Below, piece after piece: positions 13,836 to 27,110 of a stretch of DNA of 64,000 nt. Source of the stretch: Nipponacmea schrenckii (lineage: Eukaryota > Mollusca > Gastropoda > Lottiidae); NCBI GenBank assembly GCA_030562195.1, contig CM060200.1, positions 12,524,001-12,588,000 of the forward strand, given 5' to 3'. Below the pieces are notes generated by a model. That model saw nothing but the letters and a program-made list of their open reading frames with translations. It was not told where the DNA came from and searched no databases. Numbering within the stretch: position 1 is the stretch's first letter; each line of letters starts with the position of its first letter. A program made the translations under genes and the position numbers.

Positions 13836-15330
13836 GGATAAAAATCAGAAGTTATTATCTCTGCATTTGAGATTAAATAACCTTCAGGTTAGCGAGCCAG
13901 CGCCCTTCCCTGAGCAAAAGTCAAGATTAATTGGAGCCAGTATATATGCATTAAGTTATAGAACCCCAAGATCAAAACGAGGGTGACAATATGTAAACTG
14001 AAAGATGACGAATTGAACTATGTACATAAACAAAAGTTCTATTAAATACACAGGACATTCACTTGCAAATTGAAGACAAAAACAGCAAATCTAACAAATA
14101 CTTGTACTAATTGATGCACTCCACATTTCAAACTCCAAGTATCTGTGACATTTATTTTTTCTGGTATTAGTTACCACTTGTATTTTAATGAGCTTTTGTA
14201 AAATTAAGTCAAATTGTTGAAATAGTTTTTTTTTTCCTTCGGTGTATGACTTTGGGCGGGAAAGACAGACCATTCAGTCCGTGTTAATGGTCAGCCAACA
14301 GAGCAGTAAAACAACCTTACGCTTAGCGTCCACTCGTGTGAGTTTTTTCGAGTCACTTAGTTACACGACCACATCGGGTACTGGCACGAGTGAAAGGAAG
14401 AAAATTATACTTCGGAACATAATAATGTCCTGTTTGAAACACATAACCTGATTTTTCTGAACTGCCACACCACCCAGTTTATAATTTGTCGAGAATATGA
14501 CTGACTGCATAGAAAAATACGTAATCCTTTCAAAGAATCATAATATCTTATCACTTATATATAATTTACAACCCCAATTACAGGATGTGTAGTATTTGCT
14601 CAGTTACTTAATGTAGTTATGCACTTTTAGATTCGGGGTTACTTGTTAACATTGTGTGATCATCGGACGTTTGTCTGGTAGGATGAATTCCCTTTGTGCC
14701 TCGTGGTCGGACATCTGTGACCTGATTCTTGACTTGTGAACGATTAAGTGATACGATTCAGGATGTCCATTTGTCTATCGTTATCGACGTGAATTAGAAA
14801 TGAGATCCTCGGAGAATGATTTGAAGAATGTACCGTCTACTCTAAGCGTAATTTATTTACTACAAATCGTCCGACTCCTTACTCCTTTCATTACCGACGT
14901 TCCCGACTGGATTAATTGAACGTAAAGTCAGGAAATGCATCAATCAATGGGAATTAGGCCAACATCTATACATAGTTTATCAGAACGAAGTAGTCCTTAA
15001 CAATTTCTTGCCTCATGGACTAATTCATTTACTGTTAAGTTCCGCTTAGACAGTTTTCAATCACTTATTCTCATCAATTATCTTACGTCACTTGCTAGTT
15101 TTAAACCTGTTCACATCTTAAAGTCTGATGAGTTTTCAAGTGTTTTGTTAACTTTGTTTGTTTCAGTATGGGTTAACAGACTGATAGCTTTATCCAATGA
15201 ATCTGTTAATCTAACTGTTGATGATGCTGTTATAAAAATCTGAAGAAGGGCTTCAACACAAACAATAAACAAATTTACAAGTGTTTTTATCACAACGACA
15301 CTCATGTCTTAGATACCTGCTCATGTTTTA
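13836..15330. other. Unassigned DNA
   Basis: Short frames only. A small inverted pair, CACTCGTG near 14331 and CACGAGTG near 14383, is the one dyad I noticed. Confidence 0.45.
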
Positions 15331-15480
15331 CTGTTATGAAATAGGAAAACAATTATAATTATAATTGTTGTAAATATAAATACGTATAATCATATAATGT
15401 AAATCAAAGGCTATAGTGAATATTTACAGTGAATATTATATAATACCTAATAATGTTGCAAGGATTTAAAATATAATAAT
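15331..15480. repeat. AT-rich degenerate repeat, left of transposase fragment
   Basis: Variants of TGTAAATATAA, TATAATTATAATTG and AGTGAATATTATATAA recur. The same TGTAAATATAA word is dense again at 16220-16660, so the transposase fragment sits between two blocks of similar sequence. Confidence 0.5.
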
Positions 15481-15695
15481 GTTCTCCATTAAAACGAATA
15501 TCATATAACTGTAGTAAATATAAATACACGTATGCAAATTTACATACGGGTGTAAAAGTATATTTATTTTGCTGTATACGTCTCTTAGGTAAATATGGAG
15601 CAAATTGTCCATTTCTGGCATAACCATGGAAAGGATCAGACTAGAAAGTTTCCGCAAGCGCAGAATGTTTCCCTCTTTCCTGGGTGTAGCTCTAA

Positions 15696-16061
15696 CTCTG
15701 GGTTGCTCAATTCGAAGAAACAGACTACCTAGAAAACTTCAGAATGAGAAAGGAAACGTTGAATTTCATCTGCAGACGACTTGAAGATAAACTATCTCCT
15801 TCCCAAGACACAGTTGAAGAACCATTTGGTGTCCAAAAGAAGGTAGCAATTACCATATACTGGCTTGCATCATCGCCAGAGTACCAGACAGTCGGTAATG
15901 TATTTGGAGTATTTGGGAAGGCTACTGTGTGTGTTTGCGTTTATCAGGTGTGTGAGGCAATTTCAAACGTTATGTTAGATGAGTACGTCAAGTTCCCTGA
16001 GGGTGTGATCAAGGGATATGAGGAAAGATAGAATTATCCTTACTGTGTAGGGTCCATTGAT
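15696..16061 (+). pseudogene. Broken PIF/Harbinger transposase (DDE nuclease) fragment
   Basis: The open frame runs from 15696, just after a stop, to a TAG at 16029-16031; the first ATG is at 15744. Residues match the N-terminal part of HARBI1/ALP1-like nucleases from PIF/Harbinger transposons. They show an FRMRKETLNFICRRL helix (family form FRMS..TF..L...L), VQKKVAITIYWLASSPEYQT (family form V.KRVA..LWRLA...EYRT), then a VGNVFGV...TVC segment and VCEAI. The frame then has EYVKFPEG. After the in-frame TAG, homology continues as NYPYCVGSID (16032-16061), matching the family's FP.C.GAIDG motif that holds the first catalytic aspartate. It then meets AT-rich DNA and a TAA. The second and third catalytic acids are absent, so the fragment cannot encode an active nuclease. 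It covers about one third of the usual roughly 350-residue protein. The family call is by recall of motifs. Confidence 0.8.
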
Positions 16062-16094
16062 ATATAAAATATACATATACTTACAGGCTGTAGC

Positions 16095-16128
16095 AAATTT
16101 GCACCTAGTCCCAACTAGGTGCAAATTT
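16095..16128. other. 15-bp perfect hairpin
   Basis: AAATTTGCACCTAGT at 16095-16109 is perfectly complementary to ACTAGGTGCAAATTT at 16114-16128, with a CCCA loop. It lies 34 bp after the end of the transposase homology. It may be a subterminal palindrome of the same element. Confidence 0.9.
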
Positions 16129-16219
16129 ACTCACATGAGTAAAATCCGTAAATGAGTAAATGCGTCCATATGGTCATAAAATACATACGTGTGTGCAAAT
16201 GTCGCCGTATAAACAGGGC

Positions 16220-16660
16220 TTTAGATGTTATTATCAATACTTCTTTATATAATGTAAATATAATTATTATCTACTGTAAATATAATATATTAAGTCTTAG
16301 ATATCCAAAACGTTAAAATGTAATAAAGTGTGATAATTTTATACATGATAACAAATATCATTTAACTAAAATATAAATACTTCGCATATCGTAAATATAA
16401 GGCTATAATTCTTATTTACTGTAAATATAAGGCTGTAATTAATATTTTATTTAATATTTTTTGGTTTTATTTGGAAATGGCACTGTAAATATAAAAACGA
16501 TATTATGTTGATTTATATGTTTAAGCTAATTATGCTAAAGATATTACAAACATCATGTTTTTTTGTAAATAGAAAGGTAATATATAGATATACGTAACTA
16601 TTTTGAAAATATAAAGGTATTGTAAACGCGTCACAATTTTATATTACAAATAATACAATA
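16220..16660. repeat. AT-rich degenerate repeat, right of transposase fragment
   Basis: At least six variants of CTGTAAATATAAGGCTATAA occur at irregular spacing of roughly 30-90 bp. The same word appears once more at about 29483 (AAATATAAGGCTGTAATT). It is probably the body of a non-autonomous element or a decayed minisatellite. Confidence 0.5.
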
Positions 16661-18312
16661 AAACCACATCTATGCAATTGACATTGAATGCTTTCAATGG
16701 GCAATTTAATACCAGCTATGTTGAAAATGTTCTTGTATACTGACTGCATATCATATTACATATTGTATGCTCAGCTGCATTCATCTGACACCAAATTCCT
16801 GTACATATGATACGGAATATGGTTTAAGTTTAATAATAATTGATGTAGCAACTGCCAAAGTAATCTAGAAAGGCGACGCTTGGAATAAATCATCCGAATA
16901 GAATAATTTCCATGATGTGTGGTCGTAGACTTGGGCGATCTGACTGAGGCAAGGTTGACCCAAAATGGTTACAACCATAACATTGTATACTTTGGTGTAT
17001 ATATAAGCGATACCAAGTCAATTTCGTGATGTGTGATCTTCAGATCTTAGTATGATAGCAGTTAACAGATTTGTTTTTTTTGTGTTCCACTGCATTTGCT
17101 TTTGGGCCCTTTTTTACCTTACTCAAATCTGCATCATGTATTTAATGAGTTTATAATTCCAACCTTAACAAGGAGGTCTACAATATTTCTTCTCCTTTCA
17201 GCCTCGAAACCGAACAACTGTATCTTTTCAGAGAAGCAATGTTAACATTCGTAAATGAACTCATATTCACAGTGAACTCATCTATGCTGCCAACACAGCT
17301 TCCGGATTTATAATCCTCGCCAGGATAGATAGTTTTGAAAATGAACTGTACGGACAATTTAGCAAGTTAGGTTTTGTCAGTTATTTATTCGTTATGTATA
17401 GCATTTCTCATTCCGTCTATTTTGAATCTCATGCATTTAAATTGTATACATAATGCATTGATGGATAACTTACATATGCCACGTATATTTATAATGAGTC
17501 AATAACTTCAGTGGGTCATGACTTAAATAACTCTAGAAATTCGAACAAATTTATTTACATTGATGAGCTTAATAACTGAAATTAACTTTCCAGACAGCAA
17601 ATACATGCATCTATCGGGAGGTTAACTTACCATGTATATGAGCAACGCAATACAATAAAATATTTGATTTGCCAGTACAACCATGATACTGCTTTCGATT
17701 GTTTTAAGCAGTGTATGACTGTAACACGGCTCTTCCAGTGAATGTAAAGTAGATTCCACTTAAACTTTGCGCATAATACAATGCCGTGTTTGTAACTTGT
17801 ATTATGGTGACTGATATACGATACACTCGTAATACGTTAGGGCTTCACCTTGCAGATGACCAACTACCAAAGGTCCTGTACACTGTTACATCTATTGATA
17901 CCAATATCAAAACTTTGATCTATTAATTTAGTTATTCTAGAAATTTCTTCGCATACCAATATTGAAGAGACGAGGTAAAAAGGGGCGTGTGCTCGGACTG
18001 TGTGGTACCTTACATTCGCACAAAATACAATTTAGCTTGTAAATAGACATAGACTTTCCTCCATTCTTTGCTGGAATATTTTTTTATTTTTTTGTTGTCT
18101 GAATTGAGAAAATTGAGAACCAAATGGCTCTTATGTATCGTCAAGCACATTTGTTTGAAACTTAATTATAAATGAATAAACAATGCACCATTTCAATTCT
18201 GTTGTTTGGACTTTGCTATGACGACAGATTCGGATGATTACCTTTCCAACTTTGAAGATATTAAGTCTATCAAATACTTAGCATCTACTTGAAAAATAGT
18301 TTAGTCTCTCGG

Positions 18313-18328
18313 GGTGGTGATCACCACC
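18313..18328. other. 16-bp perfect palindrome
   Basis: GGTGGTGATCACCACC is its own reverse complement. No flanking element is visible. Confidence 0.9.
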
Positions 18329-19593
18329 TTTGTCTGACACTAAAAGACTACTGTTACGTTAGTTAACGAAGTATGTTCATAACTGATATCAAAATATTTG
18401 TAAACAAATATTGACAGTATACACCATTCCTTAAGAATTTCTTTCAATATCAGAACTATTTATCAACAAAGTAGTATTTCAGAGAAGTTATCAAAAAACG
18501 CTTAATCGAATTATTAAGGGTTTTTCAATTATCGATTGCATTTTTATGGATAATTAATAAGTTCTTTTAGATTATCGGACTATATAAGGAATCTGTTATG
18601 TTATTTATCTACTGGTGAATATATGCTCCATAGGCCAAAATTAAAATTTTCATATTATATTATGTCCATTCGAAGACACAGTATTTCTTTAACTTAACTC
18701 TTAATGTGTCGCATTACCTAGTGGGTTCATTACTGATAACTAACTAAATATTAACGTGTACAAATTATTTACTACAAAAGCCAAAGAACCATAACCTTAC
18801 GAATTCAAAATCAGATACTAGAATCAACAACATATCTGAGCTGATGAAAACACACAACTCAAATTAATATTGCCTCGCCAATATTGTCACCGACATCAAC
18901 CTACAGACTGTAACATACTGGGTCCTAAGTTTGTCTCATTCAAGGGCGTCCAAAGTGCTCCTAATGCTATTACATTACACCAAGAACGTTGTCTCGAATT
19001 TACGACTTATAAGACTAGTCTGTCTTCCTATTCCTGGTATACTACATCTATTTACCCTTTCCTGGAAGTCACCATTGTTTTTTTTATATATAACCATAAC
19101 ATTTCATTTCCATAATAATGATATTATGATCCTAGTTTATTGCAAATACCACTCATACACTACAATGCAAATATGATCTGAATTTAGATTTCAACTTCTA
19201 CACCACCCTTTTATTGACTCAAGATTTAAATTGATAAACTAAACATCTTAGACTTATTAAACCCTTTTAACATAAGTATAATAAGCACAATCTCAGCTTT
19301 TCCACCTACTAATACCCCGTGAACATCGTTGTTCACAAAAGGGGCACTTTGTATTTTGAAATCACATTTAAGACAAAGTAAGCATCTTTCCAGCTTTTCT
19401 ACTCTCAAATCTCACTGAATACCTTTTGGAAAATGTTGATTGTCTCAGTATACATAATTATTCTGAACTCTTTTTAACAGATTTGCCACAACTTTGTGCT
19501 TCGTCACCAGTTATCTCTTGCCCCCACTCCCACAATTCATTACGTTATGATCAACATAGGCGTGGAAGTTGTGACAATCCCACCAAGTAATGT

Positions 19594-19624
19594 ACTTCCG
19601 CTTTTATGACGTTTGACGGAAGTG
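19594..19624. promoter_or_regulatory. Candidate ETS/CRE-type dyad
   Basis: ACTTCCG (19594-19600) and CGGAAGT (19617-19623) form an inverted pair, each matching the ETS core GGAA in a CGGAAGT context. TGACGT, a CRE half site, lies between them at 19607-19612. Such clusters occur in animal promoters, but no exon can be identified downstream, so the role is inferred only. Confidence 0.25.
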
Positions 19625-22600
19625 AGGAAACGAAATCATTTAGGCTCAGACAGTGGCAGTTCCAATTGAGCTATCTGATATTTTTCATTAGGAAGTTGAA
19701 GAAATATTCTACTATGCGTCTATCCTAAAAGTGAGCAGTCACAATGTTGCGTTATTGAAATGCTATGTTTCTGCAATTTTCCTTCTTGTAAGTTTGTCTA
19801 CTAAACGCTGCAGTACATAGTTAAAAACGGTACTTTCTTCTGTACGCTCGTTATAATGCAGTAATACGTTATTGCACTTGCAATTACATTATTCAAGCTC
19901 TTTAAGCGACTAAAATTGCCCTACACATTTGGTTCAAGGAATTTTATCTAACTTGGACTACTTTCAAAGTGTCCAATTCACACGTAGAAACCTTGACTAG
20001 CATTAACATTCTTAATTATAAAACAGCCCTTAAAACAAAGTATAAACATTTTCAATGTCTGTAACCAATTTCTGACTCTGAACATATATTCATAAAAATC
20101 ACTCTCAGTGAATGATATTGCGATTTTTATTGCATGTTTTATGTTAAAGACATTAAAATTGCATTTAAAAGTGTATTTTTAGCTGTAAGATATTATCTTT
20201 GACATTTTGCAAATCATGTCTTGGGTTTAAAAATACACAACTTTCAACCACAAAATTAGATACTGATCGTTTATAACTATAAAAATTCATCATAAAATAT
20301 GTTTTATTCGTACTAGGAGGACACGCGACATAATGTTATACAGATATCAACAAATCAAATTAAACTTTCAAAAAGGTGTACAAGTTTGTCCTACTAATAC
20401 TAAAATAGTTAAAGATCACTTTTAATAGAGTAAACATTTAATCGTTTGTAATATATTGAGTTTGGTTAACAATCGTGATAGAAAACGTGGTTATAATTGC
20501 ATATTAACGAATTTACATAACACACAGGGTAACTGTTCTCAACATAATGACCAAAAAGTAAAAAAATATGAATACGTACAATAAGGCATTTTGATTTAAA
20601 TTCAGACAAAAAGATCGATTCATTTGAACTCAATGTATACTAATACAAAGAAAAAGCGTTAGGATACGCGAAAATCAAATAGAAAAAAAATCAATTGTGT
20701 AAAAAAGGTAACATTGTTATGCTGCCACAGTTTCAACGGAAAGGTCACTGAGAAATTACTCTGGTTGACGACAAACTTGAAATAAATCACTAAACAGCCC
20801 TTTTAACGATCGAAAACGCATCAAAGTTCGATAAAAGTTAAGTTAAATATCTACTTACCCACAGATTAGAAAAATCAAATCGCGACACTTTATAATCCGT
20901 GTATGTTAGTAATACAAAAACTTTTCTCTACGCCAAACGCTGGGATCAAAAATTAAGAAAATCCCATTGGTTAAATCCGTTAAATTTATGGAATTCATCT
21001 CTGGCAACAATCAATACACAAACTCAAGTTTCCATCAACCTTTTTTTCACTTGAAAAAATGCAGAAAACTACATTTAGGGAGACACACCACAAATCACGT
21101 TTAGCTTTTATAGCTTATAAAATACAAATATATTCACTTTATATTAGTGGAGCGTGTAGAGAGAGCTGGGCCAGTTAACTTAAGTAGCTATTCTACACAC
21201 TTTATATGGAAGATAAAAGACATTCAAACTTTAAGTAACGAGTATAAGGTATATATGGTTCTTTCGTTTATACATGTGTTATAATATAATAAAGAAATAT
21301 GGGCTTATGATATCCACGAGTTTCAAAACATCCAAAGGCTATTTTACCAGGGAAAATATTTATTTAATCCGGAGAATATTTTCTCGACTTTGTATACAAA
21401 CACTGGTTGAGGTATTATAATTTGTGTAGTTAAATAGAAGTATGTGTCCTCACTAATGCTACTATAAGGCTGTTTCCTCAGAAAATATTTAGTTTTCAAT
21501 ATTTAATGTAATATTAAATACATATTGTGAATTTTCAATTCCTTTAGCTGGCTTACTCCTATCGAGACACCGGTTAACATCGCGGTGGAAGTAACGAGAC
21601 GTGCTCCTGGCACGTTATTGACGGTTAAGATTAGCTATTTGACTATTGATCCACACTATGTAACTACACAGAAGGCTTTGGTAATCACAAGCCAAACACT
21701 TATGTAAGATACAAAGCCCCAAAGTTGAGATTTGAACGTAAAGAAAAAAAACCCTAGCAATAAGATCCTAAAATATGGAATATGAACTGATTCTTATACC
21801 ATCCCGTGTCTTCATTCACTAAAGTTATTCCACAATCTGTAGGTCACAATTTATCAGTAACACAGATTCACTACAACAGTCTTATTCGGCGCTCAGTCAA
21901 CCAAATGAGATATTTTCGCTCAAAGGAGACTTTCCCCTTTAGTGATTTAATAGATACAGGTTATTTGAAGTAAACATTAACAATAAATTCCAGTTGCTCA
22001 TCGCTCAAATTAGTCTATTTGTATCCGAGAGTATAGTGTTACCGTTTTAAATTACAGAAGCTTACATATACATATACACCAAAAATCTCCTACCTCGAGA
22101 GGCTTTGATAAATATTATAATTTTCTATATGAATACCGTAGAGAGAAGGGACAAAATGTTTGTCTCCACCAAAAACAAAGGGTATATGATTATTATGCCT
22201 TTATTATTCATTCAAGCTTCAAATAGCTTATTCAGCTTGTGTCAATATACCAAAGTCTACTTTCAACCACAAAATATGATTAAAGTTAAATCCTTATGAC
22301 GGATTAAGATAAAAAAAAATTGACGTAAAACTTGAGTGCCATAGTAGTACTTTCATCTTGAAAGTATATAAACAAAAGGGGTGACAAAACAGTGTTAGAT
22401 ATCAATATTAATGTGGCGCTATTGAAACCATATGTAGATTGTAATTCCTTATTACCATGTCTTTGATTTCTGATCTTTTCTCTGGTATCTGGAAGCCGTT
22501 ATTTTCTAATGTTACACGAGTTGTACACGATCGCTACCAGATGATATGGTTTGGCTTCTGTTACTGTAACAAACTAGTTAGATATACTAAAAGAACTGAG

Positions 22601-24360
22601 TTAGGGTTTTCCTGAACAATCTTCTTAGAACACTGTGTTTGAGTGTTGTTACCTTCTGCCATCATTCACTGATGTTTAACCGACGCTTGCTTGCTTTAAT
22701 TGTTACAGTTTTTTAATTTCTAGGTGCTGTTATATAAATGGTTCATTCCACACAAATCACATCTTACTCGTAAAATTATCGTACGCTTTTTGAGCTGTTT
22801 CGTTACCTTTGAAAGTGATATAACCGTGAATTCAGAATGAGCTAGACAAACTTCCAGAATTGGATTCCATCCACACGTTCACGACACTAAATCAATTAGA
22901 AATTACCCCTTCATTACTGGCAAGTGGTTGTTTCTAAATCTTATGGTGGTCTAGTTTGGCTGGCCAAGATTAAGATGGTATGCAGAAACTATTAGACGTC
23001 GTGTTTGTTGGCCGAGATAGTCTAGAGGGCCTGTTAAAACTAGTTAGCTCGATCGTCCCAAGCTGTGTGAAGATACAGTGTGCCAAGTTCATTAACAGTT
23101 GTGTTGATTCGACAGATGTATAGGTATACAAGTCAGTGTTTGTTCATCTGATTTTCTCAATACACCCAATAACCTGAAAGAGAAAAGGCTACCAGAATCA
23201 CATATCACGTCTTCAATTGCTGAACATTCCGACACACGGGTGAAAGTGTGGGTCGCCCGATTCACAATTCCTAAACAAATAAAGAATATGAGCCTTAGAA
23301 AAGCTAGTGATTATAACTTAATTTGACTAAGGATTAAGAGGCACATTGAAATCATGAAAACGGACACTTTTCTTTAGAGAGTGAGTTCTAGAGAATAGTG
23401 TCTCCTATTACTCCGTTGATTTGAAGCTTCATTCATACCCATTTTCACCCTTTCCTTATAAAAAACATTACAATTGGTGCGACTGGAAATTGGCTTTGGT
23501 ATTACACAAAGGTGTATTTGTATGTGAATACTCTTCTTAATTCATGTCACTTTGCAGGGACTTCAATGAGTTTGTGTAATGCATTATAAACCTTTGCTTT
23601 TGCCCATGAATATGATTAAGACCACAAAACATTCCGCAGTCAAAATATCGTTCCTTGTTATACAAATATTCCCTCGGGCATAAGCTTTGATATGTGTGCA
23701 AGAGCCTTGAGGTGCAGGACAAACAAAAACAGCGTATATATGGTGTCCTTAAAATGGGGCTTCCATCCTCATAAGGCTATTTCAACTTTCTGAAGCAATT
23801 TTTGAGAAAAAATATTTGAGATGCTTTCTGTCAGACAAATAAGGCCAAATTAAATCGCCTTATAATGAACATATGTCTGGTTTTATGACTGCTTAAATCT
23901 AGATATATTCAGACAGACAAGATGTAAGGCAGCCAGTTCAATAGAATATTATGTAAATGTTGACGATCCTTTAATTTACATCATAAAAGATCTGGGTCAT
24001 GTCAGAAGTAATATACCGTTTTGCCTATAAACTAATGAAAATCAATATAATTATTACATTGTTTATTAGGTTGTCTATGAACCATTTATTATATTAAAAG
24101 TCTTTAAAAACTCTAAACACTACATAAAGCATCTAAAGAAGTTTGTTAAACGCACGACTACCCTAAATTAAAATCTCTAATAAATTTACGCAAAATACTA
24201 TCATTGATACAAAGAAAAAAAAAACGGTTCTATCGAAATGGAAGAATATAATATGACTGGTGAAGATCCAGCCAATATACATATGTAAAACAGGAAGGAA
24301 ATAATGTCGACATTATCAACGACTATGTCATGTGGAGCTAGTAATACGTTGAATACTCTG

Positions 24361-24720
24361 AGATGTTAAAGCTAGGATTGTAGTGTGATGTTAAAATCTA
24401 ACAACGTAATCGCTACTAAGGTGCACGATCAAATGATGTATCGTTATATGTGATGTAAAAGCTAAAACTAAACCCTGTGGTGACAAGAGCTAACCTTGTC
24501 AACTGTATGATTTTACAGCTAAGGTGTGTGGTGTTAAGAGCAATTAACAATACGTTGTACATTATTTAATTAAAGCTCCCACTATGCGTTGATGTTAAGA
24601 TCTCACAACAAGTATATTGTGTGATGTAATAGCAAAAAACTATAATATGAAAGCTAAAACTTTGCCGTATGATGTGAAGAGCTAATATGTCCTGTATACT
24701 CAGTGATGTCAAGCTAGGAC
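24361..24720 (+). repeat. Degenerate tandem array, about 29-bp unit
   Basis: The word TGATGTTAAGAGCTAA recurs in 11 variants, beginning near 24361, 24387, 24451, 24480, 24508, 24531, 24590, 24622, 24646, 24671 and 24702. Spacings are 23-32 bp, with two of 59 and 64 bp that look like double units with a lost copy. The sequence is heavily decayed. Confidence 0.65.
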
Positions 24721-26885
24721 TATTGTATAATATGTGTTAGGACACCAGTCTTTCACGTGTGTTAAAAGTTACGTGAGAGAAAGTGTCTGAGCTTTGATAT
24801 GTACACGATATAATCAGAAAATGACAAAATCAATGATATGATATAGGCCTATTGAAAACAATTACTGATAAATTGTCCTTGGGAAAAAGCACTAAAATTG
24901 AATAAAGGATAATCGATTTTTAAAATAATACGCTTTTGAAATAGACGGCTCTTAAGGTCGTTATAATCTGTGTATCAGAAATACCCACAAGGTTTAAGAA
25001 TCCTTACAAACAAGTAAACTACTAACAGAAGTACACACTGCTAACAGGGCTATAAATTTTAAATGTTCATAACTCAATTCTTATGAAGATAAAAGAAAAT
25101 TTTAAATGCATTCCAAACAGAAAGTAATTTATAAGTACACACCAGTGAAATGTGACCAATGCTAGTTTTGACATATACCTATATCCACACTTTTACATAT
25201 TGTTCAATATTGACTCAAGGTATGGGCCCCACTATTACGACAGGTGTATGGCAAGAAGAATTTATGTTCAAATTTTACAACAACATATGCTATACTTTAG
25301 AACATGGTAAAGGGAATGAACAATTAAAAATGTATTAGAGAAGTTACGGGAGTTTTTCCTTTGTTAGCCTTTTGACAAATGATACAGCACCAAGAGAAAC
25401 AGAGTCGTGTCGTGTTTGTCACTTATTTACAATAGACATTTTTTAGGACACAACCAAAGAGACTCCCTTCAATCTTTATCATTAACTTTGCAATAGTGGA
25501 TATTTTTTATGGTAGTCTTAGTTGCTTTTCTGTCACCAAATAGTTTTTTTCAAGGGAATGAGGGTTATGCTATGCAATCTTTTGGTAGAGAGTTTAAAAT
25601 TTCTGGCGGTAGACGATACACGGATACACTTAAGTACGTTTACCCTATAACATATTTGTGAATGAAAATTAATAGATTTAAACAAATATGCTTCGCCGAA
25701 GGCAGTATTTCATTTTCCACTACAATGATAAAGCAATCTTGTAATAAAAAAACATTAATAATTTTTTCATTTCTATCTACAATCTGATAACATGCATAAC
25801 AGCCCTCTTTATCTTTTTTAACCTACAACAGATAATACAAATTTCAATTTGTAAATTTATTTTATTAAGATTTTCATAAATAATTCAGGGTGATATTAAT
25901 TTTGATCAATAATTGGCAATAACGAATACACATTAAAAATCTGTTATTTCGTGAATAATTGTGAACTAACGGTAGTGGATAAGAATAATTTTGTTTTTAC
26001 CTTCCACATTAAACAAGATAGCAACAGTCTACAAACTACCATCGACATTTCCTGGATTACCGATATCATTTACAGCTGATGGGCGGAAATATGAGAAAAT
26101 ATGACATTTTCAAGGTCACCAGACTAATGTCTTGTTCAACGTAATAGCTCTAAGGAAAATTTGGTCACCTGAATATGAGCTGTATTTTTATCATATTACC
26201 CCGTTCCATTAGTACTGTGACCAAAATACCTCAACCCCGTAGTTCTGTGACCATTCTTCCTTTTTAAAACTTCATTTTACGCACAGTTTACAACTAAACT
26301 GGCAACAATTCAGGTTATGCTTTTCACGATTCTGAGTCAGGCAATAACATGTGCTCAATCTGGAGACTACTTATGCTTGAAACCACATGCAAGGATTATC
26401 AATTCGCTTTATTTATTGATTATTTCATTCCCCCCAAATTTTGCATTAGGAATGACACAAGTTAGTCCGAGAGATTAATATATCAAGCGTATATTACGCC
26501 CGTGGAACTTGTAGATTCAGATTTTTTCGGGCTATATGTAGGAGGACACTTTATTTGCAGATTCACCTACAGATTTCATTGAATTTATCAGGTAAAATGT
26601 AACGATGTAACTAAATATATATATTTCAACTAGTAAGTAAGAGTTGTTTTACAAGGTGTACAGTGCTAATTTAAAAGTAACCATGTTTTAATTACACCTA
26701 GTAAAGTACGTATGAAGTGATATACCTGCATAAAACCACACTTCAGACCCACACGCATCTCTTTGACATATGTATACAGTTTTAATTATTCGTTACTCAA
26801 CGGGAATATGCGATTGCTTTGATATTTTCAACAATTTACTATTCTTATCGTTGTTTTTAAAAAAAGCCCCACTCATTTTATATAG
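24721..26885. other. Unassigned DNA
   Basis: No open frame of 60 codons or more, and no repeat recognised by eye. Confidence 0.45.
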
Positions 26886-27110
26886 TTTAGCGTATGTGAT
26901 GGCATTGCCAAACAAATAGTGTTGGTATAAGAAGCTGCGATAAGTGTTATTGCTTGTGGATCACAAATTTTCATAGCATTATTTCAGTCCACCCAGCTGT
27001 AAATGGGTACGGATGATGTGGGACAGATCAATGCCGAAGTTTGGCCAAGGACCAGCTGGTAGAAAGGATCCCTGTCACGACGGACTTGTGAACCTAAGTT
27101 GTTATCCTTG
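26886..27110 (+). mobile_element. tRNA-derived SINE (family C), decayed
   Basis: A degenerate tRNA-like head (TTAGCGTATGTGATGGCATT, then TGGATCACAAATTTTC) is followed by ATTTCAGTCCACCCAGCTGT and AAATGGGTACGGATG. This body sequence resembles one that I associate with molluscan SINEs. The minus-strand element near 47.6 kb shares TTTCAGT and CTGTAAATGG in its body. Confidence 0.5.

Larger units (their letters stand above)
16661..24360. other. Long unassigned stretch
   Basis: In 7.7 kb I see no coding signal above chance. Frames reach only 81 codons. A weak tRNA-like stretch at about 23008-23056 (TTGGCCGAGATAGTCTAGAG, then GCTCGATCGTCC) may be a decayed SINE head. Confidence 0.4.

Noticed and set aside
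13675..13986. 103-codon plus-strand frame, one of the longest non-array frames
   Set aside because: About half of it lies antisense over a family A SINE copy and the remainder has no domain.
22990..23060. tRNA-like stretch
   Set aside because: The B box is too degenerate and no body or tail could be matched; kept only as a note within a larger stretch.
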